Source: an uncultured Pirellula sp. (GTDB lineage: Bacteria > Planctomycetota > Planctomycetia > Pirellulales > Pirellulaceae). From it: 62,529 bases of DNA. The notes below the pieces were generated by a model that saw only the letters and a program-made list of their open reading frames with translations, was not told the DNA's origin and searched no databases. Below, piece by piece: positions 30,082 through 37,771 of the stretch (positions within the stretch are counted from its first letter, which is position 1; the number at the start of each line of letters is the position of its first letter). The stretch lies in contig CAITIE010000103.1 of the NCBI GenBank assembly GCA_903892355.1, positions 1 through 62,529 of the forward strand. The letters are read 5' to 3'. A program made the translations under genes and the position numbers.

Positions 30082-30344
30082 TCGCAACCTCAATCTAAAT
30101 ATTGCTTGAAAGGGAACCGACATTATTAGCCGGCACACCAATCCTGGAGCAGCCGGCTCTTCGACAGCATAACGAAGCCGTAATGAGACTTCGTCGTACT
30201 GTGATATGGTACGCGGGAAAGGATCGAAATGGCAAGTCAAAATTCACTTTCCAGAGTTCGATACTCCTGCTATCTTATCCAGCCCGTTCAAAGGCCGGAC
30301 GGTGGATGAGTCGGCCGAAAACCGTTTAGTCATTAGGGAAAATC

Positions 30345-30443
30345 ATGGTAAAACCGCATCGTAAGCTTAAAAAAGCAAACCACGGGCAGCGAGCTGCCAA
30401 CAGTAAAGCTCGTAAGGCCAAGCGTCGCAAGGTCCGAACCTAA
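30345..30443 (+). CDS. Very basic 32-residue protein
   Basis: A short ORF starts at ATG 30345 with a TTAGGGA ribosome site about six bases upstream and ends at TAA 30441-30443. The peptide has 32 residues, over a third of them Lys or Arg, with no Asp or Glu. It begins MVKPHRKLKKANHGQRA and ends RKAKRRKVRT. The composition is that of a small ribosomal or rRNA-binding protein; this is inference. The well-placed ribosome site and lack of internal stops argue that it is real. It is flanked by empty gaps of 263 bp and 189 bp. Confidence 0.6.
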   Translation: MVKPHRKLKKANHGQRAANSKARKAKRRKVRT

Positions 30444-30578
30444 GCTGCTACTTTGGCAAAAAAGTCCCTAAATGGAAGGGTGTGACCGGTTCTAGGTTGC
30501 CCCGGAACGTCTGGGATTAGCCGTCGTTTCGAGCGATGGCCACGTTATAAGCGGTGGCCGCTGCGAAGCCCTGTGCGA

Positions 30579-30610
30579 AATTTTAGACCTTAGCTAATTT
30601 AGACCTTAGC
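30579..30610 (+). repeat. 15-16-bp micro-duplication upstream of the FabZ-like gene
   Basis: AATTTTAGACCTTAGC (30579-30594) is repeated at 30596-30610 with one T missing. The pair lies within 25 bp of the FabZ-like start. Confidence 0.85.
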
Positions 30611-30632
30611 CCACTCGCCAAGGTGCCCCATC

Positions 30633-31151
30633 GTGGTAGCGAAAGATTTCATCATCGACCCAGATACGATCGATTTCGATCGTGTCATTGCGGACATTCA
30701 TGAGATTCGCAAATACAATCCGCAACGGTTCGAGATGGAACAGTTGACGGCGATTGTTCATGAAGATCCGGAGCGGGTTGCGTGCGTAGGATACAAGGAC
30801 ATCACGCATGATGAGTTCTGGGTACGCGGTCATATGCCTGGCATGCCGTTGATGCCGGGAGTGGTGATGCTTGAGGCGGTCGCGCAGGTTTGCTGCTACA
30901 CCTCGCACAAATATAAACTTTTAGGCGACTCGATGGTCGGTTTCGGCGGACTGGAAGAAGTCCGCTTCCGCGAGCCTGTCGTACCTGGCAACCGTTTAAT
31001 TGTGATGTGCGAACTTCTTAAACTCCGCAAGCCGTATCTTTTGGTTTGCCGATTCCAAGGCATCGTCGGTCGAAACATCGTCGTCGACGGCCAACTTAAA
31101 GGAATCCCTATCCCGGTCGATGTTCTCAAGGGGAATGCTCCCACGCGCTAA
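30633..31151 (+). CDS. FabZ-like 3-hydroxyacyl-ACP dehydratase
   Basis: The 172-residue hot-dog-fold protein has the FabZ active-site signature H67-x3-MPLMPGVVMLE (E81). It would dehydrate 3-hydroxyacyl-ACP in fatty-acid elongation, or a related acyl thioester. The N-terminal 40 residues are longer than in a minimal FabZ. The start is a GTG at 30633, with AAGGTG about nine bases upstream. No other fab genes are adjacent, so a specialised role, such as in unusual lipids, is possible. Confidence 0.85.
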   Translation: MVAKDFIIDPDTIDFDRVIADIHEIRKYNPQRFEMEQLTAIVHEDPERVACVGYKDITHDEFWVRGHMPGMPLMPGVVMLEAVAQVCCYTSHKYKLLGDSMVGFGGLEEVRFREPVVPGNRLIVMCELLKLRKPYLLVCRFQGIVGRNIVVDGQLKGIPIPVDVLKGNAPTR

Positions 31152-31203
31152 ACATGCCGTGCTAGCTTTCGCTGGATCTGTTGGATCGATCGATCCGCCG
31201 ATA

Positions 31204-31986
31204 TCAATCCGCGTTGACGGGTGGCGTCGGGTTTGGATTGGCCGGTAGTAAGATCGGCGCCGATGGCTTTGGCAACCCGTAAGGGTCTTTTGGGTTCGCG
31301 CCTGAGATGGGTTGGGCAAGTGGTACACCGGCGATCAGCGCGAGCAAAAGCGTGGCTACAAAGTAGATCGAGTAATGCAGGAAGGCTTGACCAGCCTCCA
31401 ATTCGCAAGTCCCGAGCGATGCACCGACGCCTGCTGCGAACATAATGCCGATGAAGATCGCCATTTGGATTGTGTCGATTTCGCCTAAGGATTTATTGCC
31501 GAAGTAGTACGACAGAAACCAATAAAGTCCCCAGGTGACGGCGAACACTGCGGAGCAGATACCTACTCGAATCCACCTCTCTTTGCCAATGTATCCGCCC
31601 AGTTCATCATCCTTGAAGAATGTATAGCCGACCGACGCGAGGGGATAGGCAAGTCCGATGGCGACGAGAGCCAAGCCGATGGTTGGTGTGCTCCCGTTGA
31701 TCCGGGCTGCGATGGCGGCGATCAAGCAGATTGCGGCGACGCCGACGGCGATCCCAATCTGAATGGTAGATGGATTGAGTTCGGTTCGCCGGATCGGCTT
31801 GAGTACCGGACGCCCCGTGGAGTCCTTTGGGCCCTCGGTCTCGGGAGCATGAATCACAACCTCTTGCGATTTGTCGGGGACCGTGATCGTCTGCTTGCAC
31901 TTAGGACATGGGCCTTGCTTCCCAGCGTACTTGTCACTGACCGTGAATCGAGCGAGGCAACTGGGGCAGGTTACTGGAATCGGCAT
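31204..31986 (-). CDS. Zinc-ribbon membrane protein (MJ0042-type N-terminus)
   Basis: The 260-residue protein begins with a zinc ribbon: CPSC (7-10) and CPKC (27-30) with a FTVSDKYAGKQGP spacer. A linker of about 45 residues follows. Five or six hydrophobic helices (about 75-230) come next, then a proline-rich tail. N-terminal zinc ribbons on membrane proteins are common in planctomycetes. The function is unknown. It is convergent with the FabZ-like gene. Confidence 0.75.
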   Translation of the reverse strand: MPIPVTCPSCLARFTVSDKYAGKQGPCPKCKQTITVPDKSQEVVIHAPETEGPKDSTGRPVLKPIRRTELNPSTIQIGIAVGVAAICLIAAIAARINGSTPTIGLALVAIGLAYPLASVGYTFFKDDELGGYIGKERWIRVGICSAVFAVTWGLYWFLSYYFGNKSLGEIDTIQMAIFIGIMFAAGVGASLGTCELEAGQAFLHYSIYFVATLLLALIAGVPLAQPISGANPKDPYGLPKPSAPILLPANPNPTPPVNAD

Positions 31987-32157
31987 AGCAGGAATTGTTT
32001 CGAAAAGAGGGCTGAGTACAGATTCGCATTGTAATCAAGAACTCTTCCTGCATCACCCAGGGGCCCTGCCCACAGTCATCAAATCCGGGCTACCAGATTT
32101 TCCCGTGAACCTTGGCTGGGCACCGTCTTGTGCCGTGGATCCTGACAGGATCGATGA

Positions 32158-33111
32158 TCAGTTGTCTCGAAAATCCCCAGCGATTCCCAATCCGCCGCCG
32201 AGGTTTACTTCCCAGAATAACCTTGCAAAGACGAACATCCATTCGGTCAACAGCGGCGCTGCACCGAAGCACTCCGCCAACTCGCTGCGGAGCATCCCTA
32301 GATCGCACGGGCCGCGTAGTTTGTTTCGCTCCCGATAAACTACTGGCCAAACGGAATTCCAAATTCGCTTGAACCAAGGGGATGCGCCCATGTCGCTGCT
32401 GAGGAGAATACTCCGATGGTAGCCATACAGGCGATCAACGCACGACAACCAAGGAGCATCCGTTGCTTGAAAATGGCTCAGTTTCGTTGCGACAGTTAGC
32501 TTTTGCGATGCGAACGAGATGGCTTCGAGCATCATCGCATCGATGGAGTCGGTTCCTGGCCTCGCTGCATGAAAAATCCCTGGCTGATCGATGGACAGCC
32601 AATCGGGATGGTCAAACGCAATCTGCCAACGGCCCGATTCCCAAATGCCTTGACAGAGGACCTCGATACGGGTCCCTTGCGGTATCGACGTGACATTCAG
32701 TGGTTTGGCTCGCCGGACGGCTTCCTTGCGGATGAGATTCGTCCAGTCGTTTGAAGTCACCGAGGCGGACAAGGGGACACGCATTTCACGGATCCCGAGC
32801 GAATCGGAGAATGCATCGGCGGAATCCATCGTTTGGGCGATATCCCGCATGCGAAATGAAAAACACTCATCGTCCTCGAATTTCCATTCGGGCTGTGTCA
32901 TGGGCGTGGACGTGAGTATCGGCAGCAAGCCATTACCGTGGCAGTAATTCCAAAGCTTGGAAGCCGCTTCGGACTGTCCTTCGAGCATTTCGCTCGCGCT
33001 GAGCAAACCGATATCGGTGTACCATGGTCGAATCCGTCGTGCGGCTTCATTGGTTGCCGATTGCATGAGAGCTTGCAGCCAACTCTCGGTAAATTCCTTT
33101 TTTGCCTGCAT
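32158..33111 (-). CDS. Hypothetical soluble protein
   Basis: The 317-residue protein has no signal peptide or membrane helix, several tryptophans and a helix-rich composition. I recognise no family. It starts at ATG 33111 and is preceded by a 179-bp gap. It lies downstream of the MutY-region run on the same strand. Confidence 0.55.
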   Translation of the reverse strand: MQAKKEFTESWLQALMQSATNEAARRIRPWYTDIGLLSASEMLEGQSEAASKLWNYCHGNGLLPILTSTPMTQPEWKFEDDECFSFRMRDIAQTMDSADAFSDSLGIREMRVPLSASVTSNDWTNLIRKEAVRRAKPLNVTSIPQGTRIEVLCQGIWESGRWQIAFDHPDWLSIDQPGIFHAARPGTDSIDAMMLEAISFASQKLTVATKLSHFQATDAPWLSCVDRLYGYHRSILLSSDMGASPWFKRIWNSVWPVVYRERNKLRGPCDLGMLRSELAECFGAAPLLTEWMFVFARLFWEVNLGGGLGIAGDFRDN

Positions 33112-33290
33112 CCTGATGGTTTTTCTTTTCGTGGTTGCGAGTTGCGAGCGTACTGATCTTTGAATGCGGCCGCGATTCTAACAGCAATCGGGGATTGTCT
33201 ACAGCCCAAGGCTGCCACGGCCTCAGCGCGTTTCCACGGGACTCTGTGGTGACAAAACCAAACCGCGATAGGACGATCGATACGATGGAT

Positions 33291-33719
33291 TTACATGGCC
33301 CGCTCAGGCTTTGCTTCGGAAAGAGCCTGCGGCGCTGCGCGACGGGCAAGATACTCAGTAAGCCCACCCGAAACTACAAGAGCGATGGTTTCAAAGAGGG
33401 TCCAAACGATCGGCATGCGTTCCGCAATATCAATCCACAGCATGATCCCACCCAAAACGATCGTGAGGCGTGCGAATGGGATTACGATGGGCAATACCAA
33501 AGGCAGGTTCCAAGCGGTGATGATGAGCATGGTTCCGTGAACTACATACATCGCCGAGGAGAGCCTCGCCAAATAGTTGGGCAGCGAACCGGTGGGCAAG
33601 GAATCGACGCCCATCAATCGGCTGCATAAGTCCATCCATGAATGGGGCATGAAGACAGCGATAACCGCTGCGGATTGGACAACGCCGACGAGGATCAACC
33701 AGCTACGAAGTAAACGCAT
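33291..33719 (-). CDS. Small membrane protein, about four transmembrane helices
   Basis: The 142-residue protein has four predicted hydrophobic segments (about 5-25, 50-70, 73-95 and 103-125) and a short polar C-terminus. No motif identifies a function. It starts 59 bp after mutY ends on the same strand, so it may belong to the same transcript. Confidence 0.6.
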   Translation of the reverse strand: MRLLRSWLILVGVVQSAAVIAVFMPHSWMDLCSRLMGVDSLPTGSLPNYLARLSSAMYVVHGTMLIITAWNLPLVLPIVIPFARLTIVLGGIMLWIDIAERMPIVWTLFETIALVVSGGLTEYLARRAAPQALSEAKPERAM

Positions 33720-33778
33720 GGGTGGCTTTATCTCCTGTTCGGGTATCCCAAGTTGCAGGGTACAATCAGCTTATCGAA

Positions 33779-34918
33779 TCAATCGGTTGTCGAGTGTGTC
33801 CGCTTTTTCAACCATCGCAAAACGCGTTTCCCAGACGCACTGAGCGCTAAATCCTCCATGTGTGCCAAATCGCACCATTGGACATCCCCCCCCTGGCTCA
33901 CGATGTTAGTGCTTGCTGTGCGTCGTGTGGGTATCTTTAAATTTGCATCGTAGCATTGAAGAGTGATGCGGTATCGCGTTACGGCGTGCTTGAGTGAGTG
34001 CCTCGAGTTCCCGACGTCGATGTGTTGTTGAAATCTCTCAAAAACTGCATTGGTTAGAACCTTGCGGACGGCGGCCTCGGAGTCGCAGTCCGTGATGTCG
34101 AATCGTGGGAAATCCCAAAGCCCTGCCCATCGCTCTCCGACCTGGCAACGCCGCATCAACCATCTGCCAGCATGCTCGATCAAGACCGCCGCTTCGCGAA
34201 GCTCGGTGATTTTCTTTGGGGGTTTTGGGACGGGGATTCGATCAAAGTGCCCTTTGGCGGAGGTCGGACAGAATGGTAGGAGAGGGCATCGATCGCAGTG
34301 GGGCTGATTGGGGGTGCAGATCTGGGATCCAATCTCCATGACCGCTTGGTTGATCTGCCCCGCTCCTTTTCCGTTCTCAGGGACCAAGCCTTCCGCGAAC
34401 TCCCACAGGGCGTTTTGGCTTTTCGTGGCCTGCAGGGGCTCTTTCCAATACAGCAACCTCGCATAAAGCCGCTGCGTGTTCGCTTCGACGATCCCGTGAT
34501 TGAGATCGTACGCAAAGGAAAGGATGGCGCACGCCGTATACCGGCCGACGCCTGGCAGGGAAAGCATCGCCTCGAGGTCCTTGGGAAATTGACCTCCATG
34601 CTGTTGGACCACGCAATTTGCAGCCGCGTGCAATTGGCGTGCGCGGCGATAGTATCCCAGCCCCGCCCAATACCGAAAAACCTCGTCTTCGGATGCCTCG
34701 GCAAGTGTTCTCACATCCGGGAAACGCTCCAAGAAACGAGCGTAATAGGGAATAACGGTGGCGACTTGGGTCTGCTGCAGCATGATTTCGCTGACCCAGA
34801 TCCGATAGGGGTCACGGGTTGCTCGCCACGGTAAATCGCGTCCATGGTCTCGAAACCATGCTACCGCCGCTGCCGCTATCGGAGATCGCATCGAAGAAGC
34901 ATTCCTAGCGTGGGACAT
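33779..34918 (-). CDS. mutY: A/G-specific adenine glycosylase MutY
   Basis: The 379-residue protein removes adenine mispaired with 8-oxoguanine. It has the helix-hairpin-helix LPGVGRYTACA (121-131), catalytic Glu in VSEIMLQQTQ (E44), the 4Fe-4S cysteines with normal spacing (C201, C208, C211, C217) and a C-terminal NUDIX-like domain (about 235-365) that reads 8-oxoG. The second catalytic position, Asp in most MutY, is Glu here (E145 in IVEANTQR). Its start overlaps the end of the upstream PDZ gene by 14 bp, which indicates coupled translation. Confidence 0.9.
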   Translation of the reverse strand: MSHARNASSMRSPIAAAAVAWFRDHGRDLPWRATRDPYRIWVSEIMLQQTQVATVIPYYARFLERFPDVRTLAEASEDEVFRYWAGLGYYRRARQLHAAANCVVQQHGGQFPKDLEAMLSLPGVGRYTACAILSFAYDLNHGIVEANTQRLYARLLYWKEPLQATKSQNALWEFAEGLVPENGKGAGQINQAVMEIGSQICTPNQPHCDRCPLLPFCPTSAKGHFDRIPVPKPPKKITELREAAVLIEHAGRWLMRRCQVGERWAGLWDFPRFDITDCDSEAAVRKVLTNAVFERFQQHIDVGNSRHSLKHAVTRYRITLQCYDANLKIPTRRTASTNIVSQGGDVQWCDLAHMEDLALSASGKRVLRWLKKRTHSTTD

Positions 34919-36107
34919 CCGATGGTCGCCGCCCCAGAGTCACCTCCACGCGAAATGGAGTGTACTCGACCTGCCTCATACCGGGAGCATCGGATGTTGG
35001 ATCGCGTCGGAACGAAACCATTGGTCGCTCGTACTCGACCATGACCTTTTCCCCCGAAGCGCTCTTTGCCAATTCACGACGCAGCTCGTCAAAGTTGCCG
35101 ATAGGAACTCCATCGACACTGACCAATTTGTCGAGGGTTCGAATGCCGGCGAGTGCGGCAGGACCCTCTGGGATCACTTCGCGAATAATCAGAGAACTGG
35201 GCTCACAGGTGATCCCGAGAAATCCACCTCGTCCTACGAACACATTGGCGGTATCGATCCGATCCACCACTTCGATCGCACCCTTGGCAGTTAGAAGCGT
35301 TCCGAACAATTGGAGATCGCCGAAAACGGGTAGTCGCTCTAGGATGTCGATGCTCTGATCGTCGATTGGCGTGTATAGGATTTCTAAAAGCTCCAAGTCC
35401 GGAGCTTCGGTCAAGCACTCGATGTCGGAGCTTTGGAGGCTGGTCTCGATGATTTGGAGACTATTGAGTTTTGGCATTTTGGCGACCAGAGCGAGGACCT
35501 CACGTGTGATCGCCGGGCCTTCGAGCTTGACGAATTGAACGTCGAACAACCAAGGCAATAATTCTAAATCGCGTTCTGTCCCGGTGAAACGCTGATCGAT
35601 CACCAGCGCGCTTTTGATCTCCTTCATCCTGGTCAGGACCGATAGGTACCTATCCTCGCAGGAGACTCCCGCTCTCTTTAGTCGATCCATCGCCAGTTCA
35701 CGCATTTGGATCGAAATGTTTTCAAGGATCTTTTGCGCAACCACCGCACGATTGGTGGTGCGTTCCTCCGCGATCTTCTTGAGGGTGTCAAAGGCCAATC
35801 GCCCTTCCGAACTCAATGCATCCTGCCCAACAAACCCCAGGAACTGAAGCAACGGTTCTCCACCGAGGTCGCTTTCTTCTTCCGCTGCCTTGACCACAAG
35901 TTGCAACGCCTCGTCCAAGTGCCTGCTTATTTTTCGGCTCGCCGACTCTCGGGCGGAATAATTCTCGCTCTTTAGCTCCGCAATCCATTGGTGGATTTGC
36001 TCCGAAGTTACCTGGCCAGCACTAGGCGACTTCGTCGGACGTTCTTGAGAAAATGCCAGTTCCATCGTTGAAACTGAGCAGAGTATTACCAAGATGAGCC
36101 GAGCCAT
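34905..36107 (-). CDS. Secreted PDZ-domain protein with leucine-rich-like region
   Basis: The product of 400 residues has a signal peptide (about 1-20, ending LAFSQ). A helical region (about 25-150) and a stretch of repeated L-x2-L patterns resembling leucine-rich repeats (about 175-300) follow. A PDZ domain (about 305-375) contains LGITCEPSSLIIREVIPEGPA-type and GIRTLDKLVSVDGVPI segments, which bind peptide C-termini. There is no protease domain. ATG 36107 is chosen for the signal peptide. A TTG at 36260 overlapping the scpB stop (TTGA) would add 51 residues and allow coupling. It lies between scpB and mutY. Confidence 0.7.
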   Translation of the reverse strand: MARLILVILCSVSTMELAFSQERPTKSPSAGQVTSEQIHQWIAELKSENYSARESASRKISRHLDEALQLVVKAAEEESDLGGEPLLQFLGFVGQDALSSEGRLAFDTLKKIAEERTTNRAVVAQKILENISIQMRELAMDRLKRAGVSCEDRYLSVLTRMKEIKSALVIDQRFTGTERDLELLPWLFDVQFVKLEGPAITREVLALVAKMPKLNSLQIIETSLQSSDIECLTEAPDLELLEILYTPIDDQSIDILERLPVFGDLQLFGTLLTAKGAIEVVDRIDTANVFVGRGGFLGITCEPSSLIIREVIPEGPAALAGIRTLDKLVSVDGVPIGNFDELRRELAKSASGEKVMVEYERPMVSFRRDPTSDAPGMRQVEYTPFRVEVTLGRRPSDVPR

Positions 36108-36256
36108 CAGCAATAGGCTCGGGGACGAGATGTGCTGTGGTCGGACATATTCTTCGAGCGCTCGCGGGCCCTGGGATTGGGCAACTGCGCCCGATGGGCG
36201 CATCGTCTCGTCGCGACGCACAGATAAGGGCGGACTGATCGCATTGGTTTCGAATC

Positions 36257-37252
36257 TCAAAGCTCATCCCCTCGCGGTAGGTCGTCTAACGATTGCAATC
36301 CCAATATCTCAAGGAATCGATCGGTCGTAAAGTATCGCGGTCGCGTCTTCGGAGGGGAATGAGCGCTTAAAGCGAACGATTCCGAGGTGAGATCCGAAGC
36401 GGTATCCTCGGAACCCTGGGAGGATCCAGTGGGATCGGAATCGGTTTTGATCAATCCCTTCTTCGATAAATTCGCCAGGATACCTCCGGCAGGTTGGCCC
36501 CATTGTTTTTCGATTTCGTCTTTGGTAACACCTGGTTGGTAGGCGATTAACGATAAACAATCGATCGCAGCTTGCGTGAGTTGTGACTCTTTGGTTGGTC
36601 CCGAGATTCCCTCGGCGACGCCGACCAAATCGGGGGCCAATGCAATTTTGAAACCATCACCGACTGTGTCGACCACCATCGCACTATTGTTCGAGCGTAG
36701 CTGCTGGTTGAGTGAGTCGATCCCCGCCCGTATTTCCGTTTCGCTAAAGTCCCGCAAAGCCTGCGCCAAAAACGAAAGAGGGATCGGCTTGCCATCCCTG
36801 GTACCGACGAAGCAAATGGATTCGAGGATTGATACCAGCGACACCGGAACGACGTCCGCATCTTCCGTCCGTCCAACGCCGCCCGACGTTTGATTCCTAT
36901 CGTTGGCGGAGCTTCCTGGGACTTCCTTGTTGACCGGATCCACAGTTTCGACGCCATCGAAATCGCTGCTTTGCACCTTGGATTTTCCCAATTGCATTGG
37001 CAATGATCCCTCGGAACCGTCTGCAATTACTGCTGAAACATTCTCTCTCTCTGTTTCTTCGTCGAGTTCACTCGCATACGGTTCGATCGACTGGTGCATT
37101 TGGAGCACCGCAGCGTACGCGTCCCCCAGATCTTCCAGAGAGATGGCTTGTTCATCCCCTGATCCTTCATCGAACCCGTTTTCGGGCAATTCTTCGGCGG
37201 GCTCCGGTGAATGGATTTCTATGCGTCTATTTGGTTTTCTTCCTTGGACCAT
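36257..37252 (-). CDS. scpB: Segregation and condensation protein B, ScpB
   Basis: The 331-residue protein has an ScpB core (about 135-260) of two winged-helix domains with SILESICFVG, LSFLAQAL and QAAIDCLSLIAYQPGVTKDEIEK, and GGILANLSKKGLI. ScpB binds ScpA and SMC in chromosome condensation. The N-terminal 130 residues are acidic and disordered, and an insertion of about 45 residues follows the core before YFTTDRFLEILGL. The ATG at 37252 is proposed because AAGGAAG lies 7-8 bases upstream. Both lie in a 22-bp tandem duplication, and an ATG at 37291 would add 13 residues. No scpA gene is in the window. Confidence 0.82.
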   Translation of the reverse strand: MVQGRKPNRRIEIHSPEPAEELPENGFDEGSGDEQAISLEDLGDAYAAVLQMHQSIEPYASELDEETERENVSAVIADGSEGSLPMQLGKSKVQSSDFDGVETVDPVNKEVPGSSANDRNQTSGGVGRTEDADVVPVSLVSILESICFVGTRDGKPIPLSFLAQALRDFSETEIRAGIDSLNQQLRSNNSAMVVDTVGDGFKIALAPDLVGVAEGISGPTKESQLTQAAIDCLSLIAYQPGVTKDEIEKQWGQPAGGILANLSKKGLIKTDSDPTGSSQGSEDTASDLTSESFALSAHSPPKTRPRYFTTDRFLEILGLQSLDDLPRGDEL

Positions 37253-37276
37253 TCGGTTTTCTTCCTTGGACCATCC
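37233..37276 (-). repeat. 22-bp tandem duplication at the scpB start
   Basis: Two near-identical 22-bp units (37233-37254 and 37255-37276) sit head to tail. The period is not a multiple of three. On the minus strand the junction places AAGGAAG ahead of an ATG, so the duplication appears to supply both the ribosome site and the start codon of scpB. Confidence 0.85.
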
Positions 37277-37771
37277 TTGTAACGCTCGCATCTGGTACTC
37301 TGGGCCGTCATTCGGCGACGCTATCACCGCTTGAGAACGCCAAGATAGGCCAAGCACGCCCGGGGGGCAAGTCAACTGCTAGGCCGGTTTGTCCTTCACT
37401 GGCCGGTTTGTCCCGCAAGGCGTGGATCCGAATCGCTCCTAGGCAACACCGCTAGTAAGAAATCGTGGTGGCTGTCGATTCTTGGCGATTTCCGAGGGTT
37501 TATCCGGTGCCGCAACCGTCTGCCCGCCCCCGGCGGATGCACCCTGTGCATGATCTTTGCTGGCTGCGTCGTCTGTTCAGGCAACCGTTGGTTGGAAAGC
37601 AATCGATGAATTGGGAGTTTTCGACATCCAGTTTATCCATTAGCGTTTATCCATTACGGTGTAACTTTCATCTAGTCTATAACTTCCAACGAACGGTGCC
37701 GAGTCTACTTACAAAGAAGGCTCGCAGCAGGGGCGCGTAGCCTTAATCGTCTGTCGTGGGACGATAACAGG
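37277..37771. other. Intergenic gap with two further short duplications
   Basis: No convincing gene is seen between scpB and the next plus-strand gene. A 13-bp direct repeat GGCCGGTTTGTCC occurs at 37382-37394 and 37401-37413. A 12-bp repeat GTTTATCCATTA occurs at 37631-37642 and 37645-37656. Divergent promoters must lie here. Confidence 0.6.
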
